A DNA stretch of 64,000 nt. Origin: Bacteroidales bacterium. GTDB lineage: Bacteria; Bacteroidota; Bacteroidia; Bacteroidales; F082. Positions 34,275 to 43,362 of this stretch are shown piece after piece (within the stretch, counting starts at the first letter, position 1; every line of letters starts with the position of its first letter). The stretch is taken from positions 1-64,000 of the forward strand of contig JANJUV010000007.1 of assembly GCA_024710405.1 (NCBI GenBank). The letters are read 5' to 3'. The position numbers and the translations under genes were made by a program. The notes beneath the pieces are model-generated. The model was not told the DNA's origin, searched no databases, and worked only from the letters and a program-made list of their open reading frames with translations.

Positions 34275-35816
34275 CTATTCTAATCGCTTCAATTCCAGTT
34301 CTGTAAAATCAAAATCAGGATTATCAAGATAAATCTGTAATTCATCTGGATTGCCATCACGGTTCAGATAAAAAGTTACATAACCTTTAGGCAAAGAAGG
34401 AAAATCAGTAAACTCAACTTCGAATGTGTCATAATGCCAATGGGTTAGCTTGCCCTTGAAGCCCTCGCTTCTCGAAAACTGCATCATCAGTCCATTTGGT
34501 GATGAATACACCTGAACAGTATCATATATTGGACAACCATAATATCCTGTGTAAGCATCAAGTTTTAAGGAAGGTTTTGTTCCTATAATACGTTTGGCCT
34601 CCCACTCAGCCTTTTGTGCTGAGGCTGTTTCTTCTGATTTCCTGATCTGTGTGAGGATTTCACTACTCCAGTCACGTTTTTCAGGATTCAAAAGCAATTC
34701 ATCAAGCAGGGTATACATTACCGGATAATAGAGGTTTGATAGTGAATTTGTTAGTATAACAAATCCGAAGCCCGATTCCGGAATCAAAACTGTTTGTGAA
34801 ATCATACCATCATATCCTCCGTTATGCATCACTATCTTATGTCCCAGATAGTTCATTAAACTCCAACCCAACCCATAAGCCCTGAAATGTGTGGATGGAA
34901 ATCTTTTGCTGAAAGAAGGGGAAACCGGTAAAACGGTATTTGCCGACTGCATTTCAAAGATTCTTTGTTTGAGAATCAATGTGTCATTATTGAAAATGCC
35001 ATTATTCAAATTCATTATCAGCCAGTTGGACATATCATGTGCTGATGAAATCAGGGAGCCTGCCGGCCCCATATTATCCCAGTCAAGCCATGGAATAGCT
35101 GTAGCTTTGTTCTTTACATAAGTATGTGGACGGGCAACATTCTCCAGGCCTTCAAGCTCGCTGACACTCAGAACAGACCGATTCATGTGCAATGGCCTCA
35201 AAAGTCTGTTATTGATATATTCCTCCCAACTGTATCCTGTAACAGCGGGAATAATCTCTCCGGCGGCCATATACAGAATGTTTGAATAACCAAACTGTTC
35301 CCTGAATCCGAAAGAGGGTTTCAGATGGGCAGCTTTTCTGATTACTTCTTCACGGCTGTAGGTGCTTCCATACCAAATCAGATCGCCCGAAAAGGTTGCG
35401 AGTCCTGATCGGTGTGTAAGCAAATCACGGATGGTCATGTTTTGTGTTACATATGGGTCATATAGCTTAAACCAGGGTAGAAATTTAACGACCTTGTCAT
35501 CCCAATTGATCAGGCCATCATCAACAAGCATGGCAAGTGCTGCAGCGGTGAAGGCTTTTGTATTGCTGGCAACGGCAAACAGCGTATGTTTGTCAACTGT
35601 TTCCCTGCTGTTGATGTCCGTTACACCATATGAGCCTGTCCAAATCACTGAATCTTTGTTCACAATGGCGACCGACATGCCGGGCACATTCCAGTCAGAG
35701 AGTGCTTGCTGAAAATATCTATCCATCGACCTGAAGTCCTGACCATGCAAATTCACGTAGAAGCCCGTTAAAATAACAATGAGCAAGGCGTTGAAGAAAA
35801 ATCTTTTAAGTTTCAT
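34275..35816 (-). CDS. Serine hydrolase, beta-lactamase class C/PBP4* family, exported
   Basis: A 513-residue protein with an N-terminal signal peptide. The serine-hydrolase core has nucleophile S84 and K87 in SNTK, Y177-S178-N179 in GYSNI, and a third motif HNGGYDG in place of KTG. The C-terminal 120 residues form a DUF3471-like lipocalin module. Members include esterases and D-amino-acid peptidases, and most do not hydrolyse beta-lactams. It is the last gene of the seven-gene operon, 2 bases after the sirtuin. Confidence 0.88.
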   Translation of the reverse strand: MKLKRFFFNALLIVILTGFYVNLHGQDFRSMDRYFQQALSDWNVPGMSVAIVNKDSVIWTGSYGVTDINSRETVDKHTLFAVASNTKAFTAAALAMLVDDGLINWDDKVVKFLPWFKLYDPYVTQNMTIRDLLTHRSGLATFSGDLIWYGSTYSREEVIRKAAHLKPSFGFREQFGYSNILYMAAGEIIPAVTGYSWEEYINNRLLRPLHMNRSVLSVSELEGLENVARPHTYVKNKATAIPWLDWDNMGPAGSLISSAHDMSNWLIMNLNNGIFNNDTLILKQRIFEMQSANTVLPVSPSFSKRFPSTHFRAYGLGWSLMNYLGHKIVMHNGGYDGMISQTVLIPESGFGFVILTNSLSNLYYPVMYTLLDELLLNPEKRDWSSEILTQIRKSEETASAQKAEWEAKRIIGTKPSLKLDAYTGYYGCPIYDTVQVYSSPNGLMMQFSRSEGFKGKLTHWHYDTFEVEFTDFPSLPKGYVTFYLNRDGNPDELQIYLDNPDFDFTELELKRLE

Positions 35817-35818
35817 TA

Positions 35819-36574
35819 TTAATTATTTAAATTTATTAAATCATTTAGTTCAGGCAACAACTCACCTGCTTTACCTTCGAGATAGATATCGGTGATTGTT
35901 TTTGTGTAAGGTGATGGCTCCCTGTTAATTTCTATTATTGAAGCTTTGTTTCTTTTGGCGATATGGGGCAAATGGTTTGCAGGGGCAACTTCTCCTGAAG
36001 TTCCGATAATAAGCATGAGGTCGCAAGAAGAGGCTGCTTCGATGGATTGCTGATAGGCAAGGGGAGGGATGCCTTCTCCAAAGAAAACAAAATCGGGTTT
36101 CAATAAACCAAAACAGTCCGGACACAAGGGAGGTAGTTCTTTGAGGTCAACTGATAAGGATGGGTATGATTTATTACAGTCAAGGCATAACAACCTGTCA
36201 CAATTGCCATGAAATTCATATACTTTAACACTTCCTGCCTGAGCATGCAGGTTGTCAATGTTTTGGGTGATAAGGCCTGTGATTTTGCCATCTGATTCCC
36301 ATTGAGCCAATACTTTGTGTGCCGGATTGGGCGCAACCTGATGAAAAAAATCATAAAAAATGGTGCGAATAGCTTCCCATGATTCTTTTGGTTTGGTTAA
36401 GAAATAACCAATTTCCAGAATATGAGGATCATATCGGTTCCATAATCCGCCTTCACCCCTGAAAGGAGGTATTCCACTTTCGGCCGAGATTCCTGCTCCC
36501 GTAAACACACAGATCTTATTCGAATTTCTGATCAGGTTGGCAGCCTTAGTCAGATTCACAAGTCGATGTTCCAT
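35819..36574 (-). CDS. cobB: NAD-dependent protein deacylase, Sir2 family
   Basis: A 251-residue class III sirtuin that removes acyl groups from lysines using NAD and releases nicotinamide. Motifs are GAGIS (26-30) with ESGIPPFRG, TQNID (103-107), catalytic H122 in FHGNC, and a four-cysteine zinc site at C130, C133, C151 and C154. The symbol cobB follows bacterial usage. It sits 9 bases downstream of the deaminase in the operon. Confidence 0.94.
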   Translation of the reverse strand: MEHRLVNLTKAANLIRNSNKICVFTGAGISAESGIPPFRGEGGLWNRYDPHILEIGYFLTKPKESWEAIRTIFYDFFHQVAPNPAHKVLAQWESDGKITGLITQNIDNLHAQAGSVKVYEFHGNCDRLLCLDCNKSYPSLSVDLKELPPLCPDCFGLLKPDFVFFGEGIPPLAYQQSIEAASSCDLMLIIGTSGEVAPANHLPHIAKRNKASIIEINREPSPYTKTITDIYLEGKAGELLPELNDLINLNN

Positions 36575-36583
36575 TGGTTGGAA

Positions 36584-37057
36584 TTAATATGGAATTTTTT
36601 GCTCGGAAGCAATCCATTGTTCAAAAACTTCATTGGACTCACGCTCCAGCAGGGTTTCAGTTTTGATGTCTCTTTTGTCAACACTTATTGCAAGTTGTGT
36701 GTAAATATAAGCATCGTCAAATCCTGCCCTGGCTGCATCTTCGCGAGATGCGGCAAAAAACAGTTTGTCGGGCCTCGACCAGTAAACAGCTCCAAGACAC
36801 ATGGGGCAAGGTTCACAACTGGAATAGATAATGCAACCGTCGAGTTGAAAAGTATTCAGGTTTTGACAGGCATCACGAATAGCCACAACTTCGGCATGGG
36901 CAGTAGGGTCATGTTCTGAAACAACCTTGTTTGCCCCACGGCCTACAACAACACCATCTTTGACTACTACAGCACCAAACGGACCTCCTTCACCACTTTT
37001 AATGTTTTCGCGTGCCAGTTCAATGGCTAAGCGCATAAAATGCTCATGATCTTTCAT
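36584..37057 (-). CDS. Nucleoside/guanine deaminase, cytidine-deaminase superfamily
   Basis: From the ATG at 37057 the protein has 157 residues. The zinc site is H54 with proton shuttle E56 (HAE) and C81 and C84 (SCEPCPMC). The tail, with YWSRPDKLFFAASREDAARAGFDDAYIY, resembles guanine deaminase of the GuaD type more than tRNA adenosine deaminase TadA. The start overlaps the end of aat by 14 bases. A longer frame to 37111 would lie deeper within aat and is less likely. Confidence 0.88.
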   Translation of the reverse strand: MKDHEHFMRLAIELARENIKSGEGGPFGAVVVKDGVVVGRGANKVVSEHDPTAHAEVVAIRDACQNLNTFQLDGCIIYSSCEPCPMCLGAVYWSRPDKLFFAASREDAARAGFDDAYIYTQLAISVDKRDIKTETLLERESNEVFEQWIASEQKIPY

Positions 37058-37793
37058 GTACAATATGTTCAAATATTTTATCTGGATTGATATAAACAGG
37101 TTTGGCATCACTATTGCCCCAGTTTCCGGTCAGGGTTGGATAGCCTAATGCCTCGCGGAGAAATTCGAGAAAAAAACTTCTGTCAACAGCAAAACCACCT
37201 AGATTTTTCAGGTGGTCTGTCTCCTGCTGAGCATCAATGAGAGACATTTCATGCTCAAGCATGAAATCAACCAAAGCTGCAAATGCGATCTTCGAGGTGT
37301 TTGCTTCGAGATGGAACATGGATTCGCCAAAAAATACTTTTCCCAAAGAAAGTCCGTATAGTCCACCTGTCAGCTGGTGATCGCGGTACACTTCGACAGA
37401 ATGTGCCAGTCCTGCTTCGTGTAACAATGTAAATGCCTGCCTGTAATCATGAGTTATCCAGGTACCGTCCTGACCTTTTCTTCGGGTGTGTGCACAGGAA
37501 TTCATTACCTCTTTAAAATCCCTGTCGAATAAAACCTCATAAATTCCACTTCGCATCAACTTTCTGAGACTTTTAGAAGGTTGAAATTCTTTAGGTATAA
37601 CAATCATTCTCGGATCGGGCGACCACCACATGATAGGGTCGCCTTCGCTGTACCAGGGAAATATGCCCTGTGCGTAGGCCTTCAGCACACGTGATGGATG
37701 AAGGTCACCACCAACAGCCAGCAATCCCTCACGCGAAGCTTGTTTAGCGGAAGGAAATAAATGCGCATCATTCAGCATATACACCCGGTGCAT
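37044..37793 (-). CDS. aat: Leucyl/phenylalanyl-tRNA--protein transferase
   Basis: Transfers Leu or Phe from tRNA to proteins with N-terminal Arg or Lys, marking them for ClpAP (N-end rule). The family's FPWYSEGDPIMWWSPDPR block lies near residue 50. SVEVY, GLYGLSLGKVFFGESMF and LIDAQ follow. It has 249 residues from the ATG at 37793; a TTG at 37802 would add three. It sits 11 bases after the deiminase-like gene in the operon. It acts on N-terminal Arg, while its neighbour acts on Arg side chains, which may be coincidental. Confidence 0.93.
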   Translation of the reverse strand: MHRVYMLNDAHLFPSAKQASREGLLAVGGDLHPSRVLKAYAQGIFPWYSEGDPIMWWSPDPRMIVIPKEFQPSKSLRKLMRSGIYEVLFDRDFKEVMNSCAHTRRKGQDGTWITHDYRQAFTLLHEAGLAHSVEVYRDHQLTGGLYGLSLGKVFFGESMFHLEANTSKIAFAALVDFMLEHEMSLIDAQQETDHLKNLGGFAVDRSFFLEFLREALGYPTLTGNWGNSDAKPVYINPDKIFEHIVHERS

Positions 37794-37804
37794 AACAATC
37801 AATG

Positions 37805-39436
37805 TTATTGTACGATAAAAACAAACTGATGTGTGACTGTTTCGGTTTTAACGCTCATTATATACGTTCCCCTATCCAAACCTGTGCAAATTTCATCAGC
37901 GTAACCTGTTATACCACATGTGTACACCAATCTGCCGCTAACATCAGTGATTGAAATGATTGATTCCAGATCAGGCTGGGCTTCTGACTTAATACGGAAA
38001 TTTCCATCCGAAGGATTCGGGAATATCGTCAAACGATTTGCCCGTATGCTGACCTCATTTTGCCCGACCGAATTGAACCAGAATGTGAAATATCCCTCCG
38101 GTGCTGAAAGGGGATAGGTTATGCTGTCGTTATAAGTAATTAGTTCCAGATAATAATCAATTGTGTCCGTTGGTTGAATATTTGGGATTGTGCCATAGTG
38201 CGTGGGGCAGGTGAGCTGAACGGCTGTCTTTGTAAACTGTTCTTCTCCGCTTTTCCGGTAATAAAGCCACATTGTTTGAACCAAAGTGTCCGATGTTGCC
38301 TGACAATGAATGTTAACCGATTCTGTATAGTCAATTGCACCTGCTACTTTTTCGTGTATGATCCTCGAAAAATGTTGGGCAGGAACTTCACGGGTGATGC
38401 AGTGCACGGCTCCCCCAAGAATGGTAAGCATCCTTGAATCAACCATTTCAACAGTATAACCGGGCATAGCAGCTGTATAAATCGCTTTTGCATTATTGTC
38501 CCATTCGGGCAGGTTGTATGAAGGGACAATAACCGTGTTGTTTATGATCAGCGAATTCGTATAGGTTCTCATTTCATCGTTCTGCGTTGTCGACCAACTT
38601 CCATCAGCCTTTGGCGGGGCGGGTATTCTGATTACCTTGTATGGTTTACCAAAAAAGGTATTGGTGGATTCAAGCAATTCAACCGTTGCTTCAATGACTC
38701 CGTAATCGGGCAGGTAATCAGGATATGATGAAACCAATATTGTTTCATAATCAATAACTTTCATATACATATCCACGTGTTTCCAGATTCCGCCGCCGCT
38801 ATTATTCAGGTTATCCAAAAACATGAAATCGGTAAGATTAAATTTTTCCATCAGCATTTCTCTGATTTCATCCGGATTCAGACCTGGATTCTGCTCCCAG
38901 ATTCTTTTCGACCCAAATCCTCTTGCCAGACCATCGAAAATCAAATTTCCGCCTTCCACTTCGAGACTAAGCGGACTGAAAGGTATTTCCCAAACCCTGC
39001 TGATTTGTCTGGGAATTGAATCATCTTTTGGTCTGTTATATGCAGCATAGCCTGCATCATATATAAAGCGTTCAAGGCCTGTTCCAAGATATCCGTAACC
39101 GAATAACGGCCCAAAATCCCTGATCCAAAGTGTTTCTGTCCAGCCGGGAATAAAGTATAAGTTCGAAGGACTTACACCTCTGCTGTATAAATATGATCTT
39201 ATCTGTGCTGTGTCAACAGGTGCGGTTCCGGGATAATAAATGATCCAGACTTTGCCTGCCTGCTGGGCAATACGGGTTATATTAGCCGTTATGGAATCAC
39301 GGGACTGGCTGTAATCCCAAACCAAAAGAACACCCTCATTCTTTTCAAACTCAGCCGGAGTTACTACAGCCAGCTGCCCGTAGCTCCAGAATGACAAGTA
39401 CAGAAGAAAAAAACAAAATGTTATAAATGTTTTCAT
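37805..39436 (-). CDS. Secreted peptidylarginine-deiminase-like protein with type IX sorting domain
   Basis: A 543-residue guanidino-group modifying enzyme with the layout of Porphyromonas PPAD: signal peptide (1-20), deiminase domain (about 25-365), Ig-like domain (about 370-455) and C-terminal sorting domain starting at FPNPSDGNF. Catalytic positions known from PPAD are all seen: D107 in WIRD, H220 and D222 in HVD, N294 in YTNS and C346 in HCIT. W104 is also kept. Of the two PPAD arginines that bind the substrate carboxylate, R135 in YNRPK is kept, but the second appears replaced by Lys or lost. Agmatine deiminase is the alternative, but the secretion signals and Ig domain favour a protein or peptide substrate. 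Confidence 0.8.
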   Translation of the reverse strand: MKTFITFCFFLLYLSFWSYGQLAVVTPAEFEKNEGVLLVWDYSQSRDSITANITRIAQQAGKVWIIYYPGTAPVDTAQIRSYLYSRGVSPSNLYFIPGWTETLWIRDFGPLFGYGYLGTGLERFIYDAGYAAYNRPKDDSIPRQISRVWEIPFSPLSLEVEGGNLIFDGLARGFGSKRIWEQNPGLNPDEIREMLMEKFNLTDFMFLDNLNNSGGGIWKHVDMYMKVIDYETILVSSYPDYLPDYGVIEATVELLESTNTFFGKPYKVIRIPAPPKADGSWSTTQNDEMRTYTNSLIINNTVIVPSYNLPEWDNNAKAIYTAAMPGYTVEMVDSRMLTILGGAVHCITREVPAQHFSRIIHEKVAGAIDYTESVNIHCQATSDTLVQTMWLYYRKSGEEQFTKTAVQLTCPTHYGTIPNIQPTDTIDYYLELITYNDSITYPLSAPEGYFTFWFNSVGQNEVSIRANRLTIFPNPSDGNFRIKSEAQPDLESIISITDVSGRLVYTCGITGYADEICTGLDRGTYIMSVKTETVTHQFVFIVQ

Positions 39437-39448
39437 CGAAAATTTATT

Positions 39449-41134
39449 CTAATATCCTGCTGCCTGGCCATCCTTACGGAATTCAGAAGCTCCGTAATAC
39501 ACTTTGTTGACTTCATCCCACATAATTGCCTGATAACCACCATAACCACCAACATCAAATTTTATACGGTGTCCCATCTTCATGAGTTCACGTATCACCT
39601 GATAGTCAAATCCGGTTTCCAGATTAACCCATCCACTATCGGTCATTTTTGTTCCGGTCGGTTGCGATGAGCCTTCATGATTGATTCGCGGCACGTCACC
39701 TGCCTCCTGAAGGTTCATACCAAAGTCAATCAGATTCATCAGAATCTGCACATGGCCTTGAGGTTGCATTGATCCTCCCATAAGGCCGAAACTCAGCCAG
39801 GGTTTGTTGTTTTTAGTCACGAAACCCGGAATAATGGTGTGAAATGGCCTCTTTCCCGGCGCATAAACATTCAGATGCTTATCGTCAAGCGCAAACAATT
39901 CGCCCCTGTTTTGCAGCATAAAACCCATTCCAGGAGGAATCATTCCTGAGCCCATACCTCTGTAGTTGCTCTGTATCAGGCTGACGAAATTCCCTTCTTC
40001 ATCTGCGACTGTCAGATAAATCGTGTTTCCTGATTCAATATTTCCTGCCGGATAATTTGTTGATGCTTTGTCGGGTCTGAACAATTTCATGCGTTCAGCT
40101 GAGTAAGTCTTCGAAATGAGTGATTGCACATCAACCTTGCTGAAGGCCGGATCGGCATAATACTTTGCCCTGTCTTCGAAGGCCAGTTTTTTGGCCTCGA
40201 TAAACAGGTGCAGGTGGTCTTTACTGCCAAACCCCATTGAACGAACATCATAAGGTTCGATCATATTCAGCATTTGTAATACAGCAATACCCTGGCCGTT
40301 TGGCGGCAGTTCCCAAACATCATAGCCTCTGTAATTGGTTGATAAAGGTTCAACCCATTCGCTTCTGTGCGCCATCATATCAGATTTACGTAGAAATCCT
40401 CCCTGACTCTGTACAAATGCCGCTATCATATCAGCCAATGGCCCTTCGTAGAAACTACGGAAACCATCCCTTGCCAGTGTCTGGTAGGTATGCGCCAGCC
40501 CGGGATTTTTGAATATTTCACCCTTTGCAGGTGTCTGTCCACGAATGGTAAATGTTTCAATAAAACCGGGGTAGCTGTTTAACCTTTCCGCATTCACCCC
40601 CCAGTAATAGGCAACAACTTCAGATACCGGAAAACCATCCCGTGCATATTGAATCGCAGGTCTGAGTAAGTCTTCCACCGGCAATCTGCCAAATTTCTCG
40701 TGCATTTCCGACCAGGCATCAACACAGCCCGGAACAGTGACCGGAAGCGGACCGTAGGAAGGTATTGTTTTGATATTATTCCTTTTGAAATAATCGAGTG
40801 TGAGGTTAACAGGACTTCTTCCGCTGCCATTGATGCCATAGAGTTTGTCGGTTTGGGCGTCCCAGATGATGGCAAACAAATCGCCTCCAATGCCGCATCC
40901 GGTCGGCTCAACAACGCCAAGCACTGCATTGGCTGCAATGGCAGCGTCAATGGCATTACCGCCTTTCCGAAGTATCTCAATTGCTACCTGCGTTGCAAGT
41001 GGATGACTCGTTGCTGCCATCCCGTGATTGGCAATAATTTCACTGCGAGAAGAGCGCGCATGGCCTGTGATCCGGTCCTGAGCATATGAGATTTGAATGG
41101 TTAACAGTCCGAGCAGAAGGATGGCAAATTTCAT
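39449..41134 (-). CDS. ggt: Gamma-glutamyltransferase family protein, exported
   Basis: A 561-residue Ntn-hydrolase with a signal peptide ending in SYAQ. Autocleavage should occur before T371 in ESGN-TIYLTVAD, which becomes the N-terminal nucleophile of the small subunit. Classical GGT has a second Thr and a His after it (TTH); here they are Ile and Tyr, as in some divergent family members. GGNAIDAAIAANAVLGVVEP and GGSMQPQGH are other signatures. It would hydrolyse glutathione and gamma-glutamyl peptides in the periplasm. It overlaps the upstream aminotransferase by 4 bases and ends 12 bases before the deiminase gene. Confidence 0.92.
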   Translation of the reverse strand: MKFAILLLGLLTIQISYAQDRITGHARSSRSEIIANHGMAATSHPLATQVAIEILRKGGNAIDAAIAANAVLGVVEPTGCGIGGDLFAIIWDAQTDKLYGINGSGRSPVNLTLDYFKRNNIKTIPSYGPLPVTVPGCVDAWSEMHEKFGRLPVEDLLRPAIQYARDGFPVSEVVAYYWGVNAERLNSYPGFIETFTIRGQTPAKGEIFKNPGLAHTYQTLARDGFRSFYEGPLADMIAAFVQSQGGFLRKSDMMAHRSEWVEPLSTNYRGYDVWELPPNGQGIAVLQMLNMIEPYDVRSMGFGSKDHLHLFIEAKKLAFEDRAKYYADPAFSKVDVQSLISKTYSAERMKLFRPDKASTNYPAGNIESGNTIYLTVADEEGNFVSLIQSNYRGMGSGMIPPGMGFMLQNRGELFALDDKHLNVYAPGKRPFHTIIPGFVTKNNKPWLSFGLMGGSMQPQGHVQILMNLIDFGMNLQEAGDVPRINHEGSSQPTGTKMTDSGWVNLETGFDYQVIRELMKMGHRIKFDVGGYGGYQAIMWDEVNKVYYGASEFRKDGQAAGY

Positions 41135-42336
41135 GGCTTAGTTTTGTTAATTGCATTAAACAGACATTTCTTGATCAGTTGAACCGACTTGCTGATTTCA
41201 TGGTCAGTAATCGTGAGTGGCGGGGCAATTCTGAAGGTGGTGGGGTTAAAAAGGAATCTGTCGACGATGAGCCTGTTTAGCGAAAACTCATGCATGATCA
41301 CGTCAGTCAGGCTTTCATCAATCAGCTCCACCCCAAGCATCAGGCCAGCCTGACGGATTTCCTTTACACCATTGAGTTGAATCAGTTCCTCTGCAAACAT
41401 TTTCCCTTTTCTGTCAGCGTCTTCAATAAGCTTGTTTTTCACTATGACTTCGATAGCAGCCATTGAAGCAGCACAGCAAACCGGATGACCACCAAAAGTG
41501 GTGATGTGGCCCAATTCGGGTTCATAAGTCAGTCTCGACATGTTTTCGGCTGAAGAGATGAACGCACCAAGGGGCATGCCGCCTCCCAGAGCTTTTGCCA
41601 GACAAAGTATATCCGGAACAACACTGCTGTGTTCAAAAGCAAACATTTTTCCGGTGCGGCCCATCCCCATCTGGATTTCATCAAATATAAGCAAAGCCCC
41701 TGTCTCATTGCATCTGACACGCAAAGCTTCGAGATAACCGGGCGCAGGAAGTATGATGCCGGCCTCAGCCTGAATCGGCTCGATGAGCACACAGGCAGTA
41801 CGTTCTGTTATCTGCTCAAGTGCCTTAATGTTGTTGAACTGCAGCATCCTGGTGTCGGGGAGGAGGGGACGGAAAGCATTTTTAAGATGTTCGTTCCCAA
41901 GCAGGCTTAAAGCACCCATGCTGCCCCCGTGATAAGCATTTTGAAATCCTATGAGCTCAGTTCTTCCACTAACCCTGCGTGCCAGCTTTATGGCTCCCTC
42001 GATGGCTTCACTGCCCGAGTTGACAAAATATACAGATCGTAACTTTTCAGGCAAAAGAGATGCCAGTCGCTCTGCAAGCATTACCTGAGGCGCCTGCACG
42101 AATTTTCCGTAAACCATCAGATGCATGTATTGCTCTGATTGTTTTCTCACGGCCTCTATTACCTCCGTATGAGCGTGTCCGACATTACTCACCGAAACGC
42201 CCGAAACCAGATCAATGTATTCGTTGCCGGCATCGTCATAAAGATGAATTCCTTTAGCTCCGACAATTTCAACAGGTTCGTTGACCACGGACGGAAGCCC
42301 CATATATCTGCTGAAAAGCTGGCGGTTGCTGAGCAT
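41131..42336 (-). CDS. Class III PLP aminotransferase (acetylornithine/ornithine aminotransferase type)
   Basis: A 401-residue aminotransferase that moves an omega-amino group to 2-oxoglutarate or a related acceptor. Signatures are NSGSEAIEGAIKLAR, AYHGGSMGALS, IFDEIQMGMGRTG, and Schiff-base K248 in LAKALGGGMPLGA. Substrate may be ornithine, acetylornithine or 4-aminobutyrate. It heads the seven-gene minus-strand operon, and its promoter element lies 10 bases upstream. No arginine-biosynthesis genes adjoin, so a catabolic role is plausible. Confidence 0.9.
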   Translation of the reverse strand: MLSNRQLFSRYMGLPSVVNEPVEIVGAKGIHLYDDAGNEYIDLVSGVSVSNVGHAHTEVIEAVRKQSEQYMHLMVYGKFVQAPQVMLAERLASLLPEKLRSVYFVNSGSEAIEGAIKLARRVSGRTELIGFQNAYHGGSMGALSLLGNEHLKNAFRPLLPDTRMLQFNNIKALEQITERTACVLIEPIQAEAGIILPAPGYLEALRVRCNETGALLIFDEIQMGMGRTGKMFAFEHSSVVPDILCLAKALGGGMPLGAFISSAENMSRLTYEPELGHITTFGGHPVCCAASMAAIEVIVKNKLIEDADRKGKMFAEELIQLNGVKEIRQAGLMLGVELIDESLTDVIMHEFSLNRLIVDRFLFNPTTFRIAPPLTITDHEISKSVQLIKKCLFNAINKTKP

Positions 42337-42346
42337 TGTTTTTGTG

Positions 42347-42354
42347 CAAAATTA
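42347..42354 (-). promoter_or_regulatory. -7 element of the seven-gene operon
   Basis: On the minus strand this is TAATTTTG, matching TAnnTTTG, 10 bases before the ATG at 42336. It forms one half of the palindrome AAATTACGTAATTT at 42349-42362. Confidence 0.55.
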
Positions 42355-42356
42355 CG

Positions 42357-42364
42357 TAATTTCG
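42357..42364 (+). promoter_or_regulatory. -7-like element for the SDR gene
   Basis: TAATTTCG is one base from TAnnTTTG and lies 2 bases from the oppositely directed element at 42347-42354. The predicted leader is about 50 bases to the ATG at 42419. Confidence 0.35.
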
Positions 42365-42418
42365 GCAATATTTTAGCTCATGCCGGAGGTTCCTGCTGAG
42401 ACTGGTAAAATTCACAAT

Positions 42419-43234
42419 ATGTACTCTTTACGAAATAAAGTCGTGTTGATCACCGGTGCAAGTTCCGGAATAGGCAGGGCAACGGCTCTTGAAGCTGCAC
42501 GACAGGGGGCCCGGCTGGGTCTTGCTGCCAGAAATCAGGAAGAACTAAATAAACTGGTTTCTGAAATAAGACTCATGGGCAGTGAAGCAGAAGCTTTCAG
42601 GACAGACGTAAGTGTTGAATCAGAATGCATGTCGTTTATTGATGCTGCTCTTGCCCGATTCGGCACCATTGACGTGCTGATCAACAACGCGGGAATTTCC
42701 ATGCGTGCTTTGTTTCTGAAAACCGATACGGAAGTGCTGCGTCGTTTGATGGCAGTGAATTTCTGGGGAACAGTGTATTGCACAAAATATGCGCTTACTG
42801 CCTTGCTTGCCTCTGGTGGCAGCGTGGTGGGGGTTTCGTCCATTGCAGGCTACAAAGGACTGCCGGGTCGAACGGGTTACTCGGCTTCCAAGTTTGCCAT
42901 GCAGGGTTTTCTCGAAGCGCTAAGAATCGAGAATCTTAAAACCGGATTGCATGTGCTCATTGCCTGCCCTGGTTTCACAACCTCCAACATCCGCAACACT
43001 GCCCTTTCAGCCGATGGAACCCAACAGGGCGAAAGTCCGCGCAATGAAGCCGGTATGATGGCTGCTGAAGAAGTTGCCATCCATATCCTGAAAGCTGTGA
43101 CAAAGCGAAAGAACAGCATCGTACTCACCCGGCAGGGCAAACTCACCGTATGGCTCAGTAAATGGTTTCCTGCACTGACAGATAAACTGGTTTTTAACCA
43201 TATGGCCAAAGAACCGGATGCACCATTTAAGTAA
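42419..43234 (+). CDS. Short-chain dehydrogenase/reductase
   Basis: A classical SDR with cofactor motif TGASSGIG near the N-terminus, NNAG, a Ser in GVSSIAG, and catalytic Tyr and Lys in YSASK. From the ATG at 42419 it has 271 residues; an ATG at 42380 would add 13 residues of no SDR character. The C-terminal TRQGKLTVWLSKWFPAL resembles DltE-like or membrane-associated reductases. Substrate is unknown. It is divergent from the seven-gene operon. Confidence 0.88.
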   Translation: MYSLRNKVVLITGASSGIGRATALEAARQGARLGLAARNQEELNKLVSEIRLMGSEAEAFRTDVSVESECMSFIDAALARFGTIDVLINNAGISMRALFLKTDTEVLRRLMAVNFWGTVYCTKYALTALLASGGSVVGVSSIAGYKGLPGRTGYSASKFAMQGFLEALRIENLKTGLHVLIACPGFTTSNIRNTALSADGTQQGESPRNEAGMMAAEEVAIHILKAVTKRKNSIVLTRQGKLTVWLSKWFPALTDKLVFNHMAKEPDAPFK

Positions 43235-43304
43235 TTGGTAAAATCGTAAGCCAGACAGTATTGAAAGACAATTTTCATTTGAGTTGATCTTTCAGAAAAA
43301 AACA

Positions 43305-43336
43305 TTTGGAAACTGACAATCAATTGTGTATTTTTA
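43305..43336 (+). promoter_or_regulatory. Candidate promoter of the hypothetical gene at 43363
   Basis: TTTG at 43305-43308 and TATTTTTA at 43329-43336 are 20 bases apart. The second box differs from TAnnTTTG only in the last base. It ends 26 bases before the ATG. Confidence 0.4.
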
Positions 43337-43362
43337 CTCATTGAAGTAAAAAAACAACCCAA

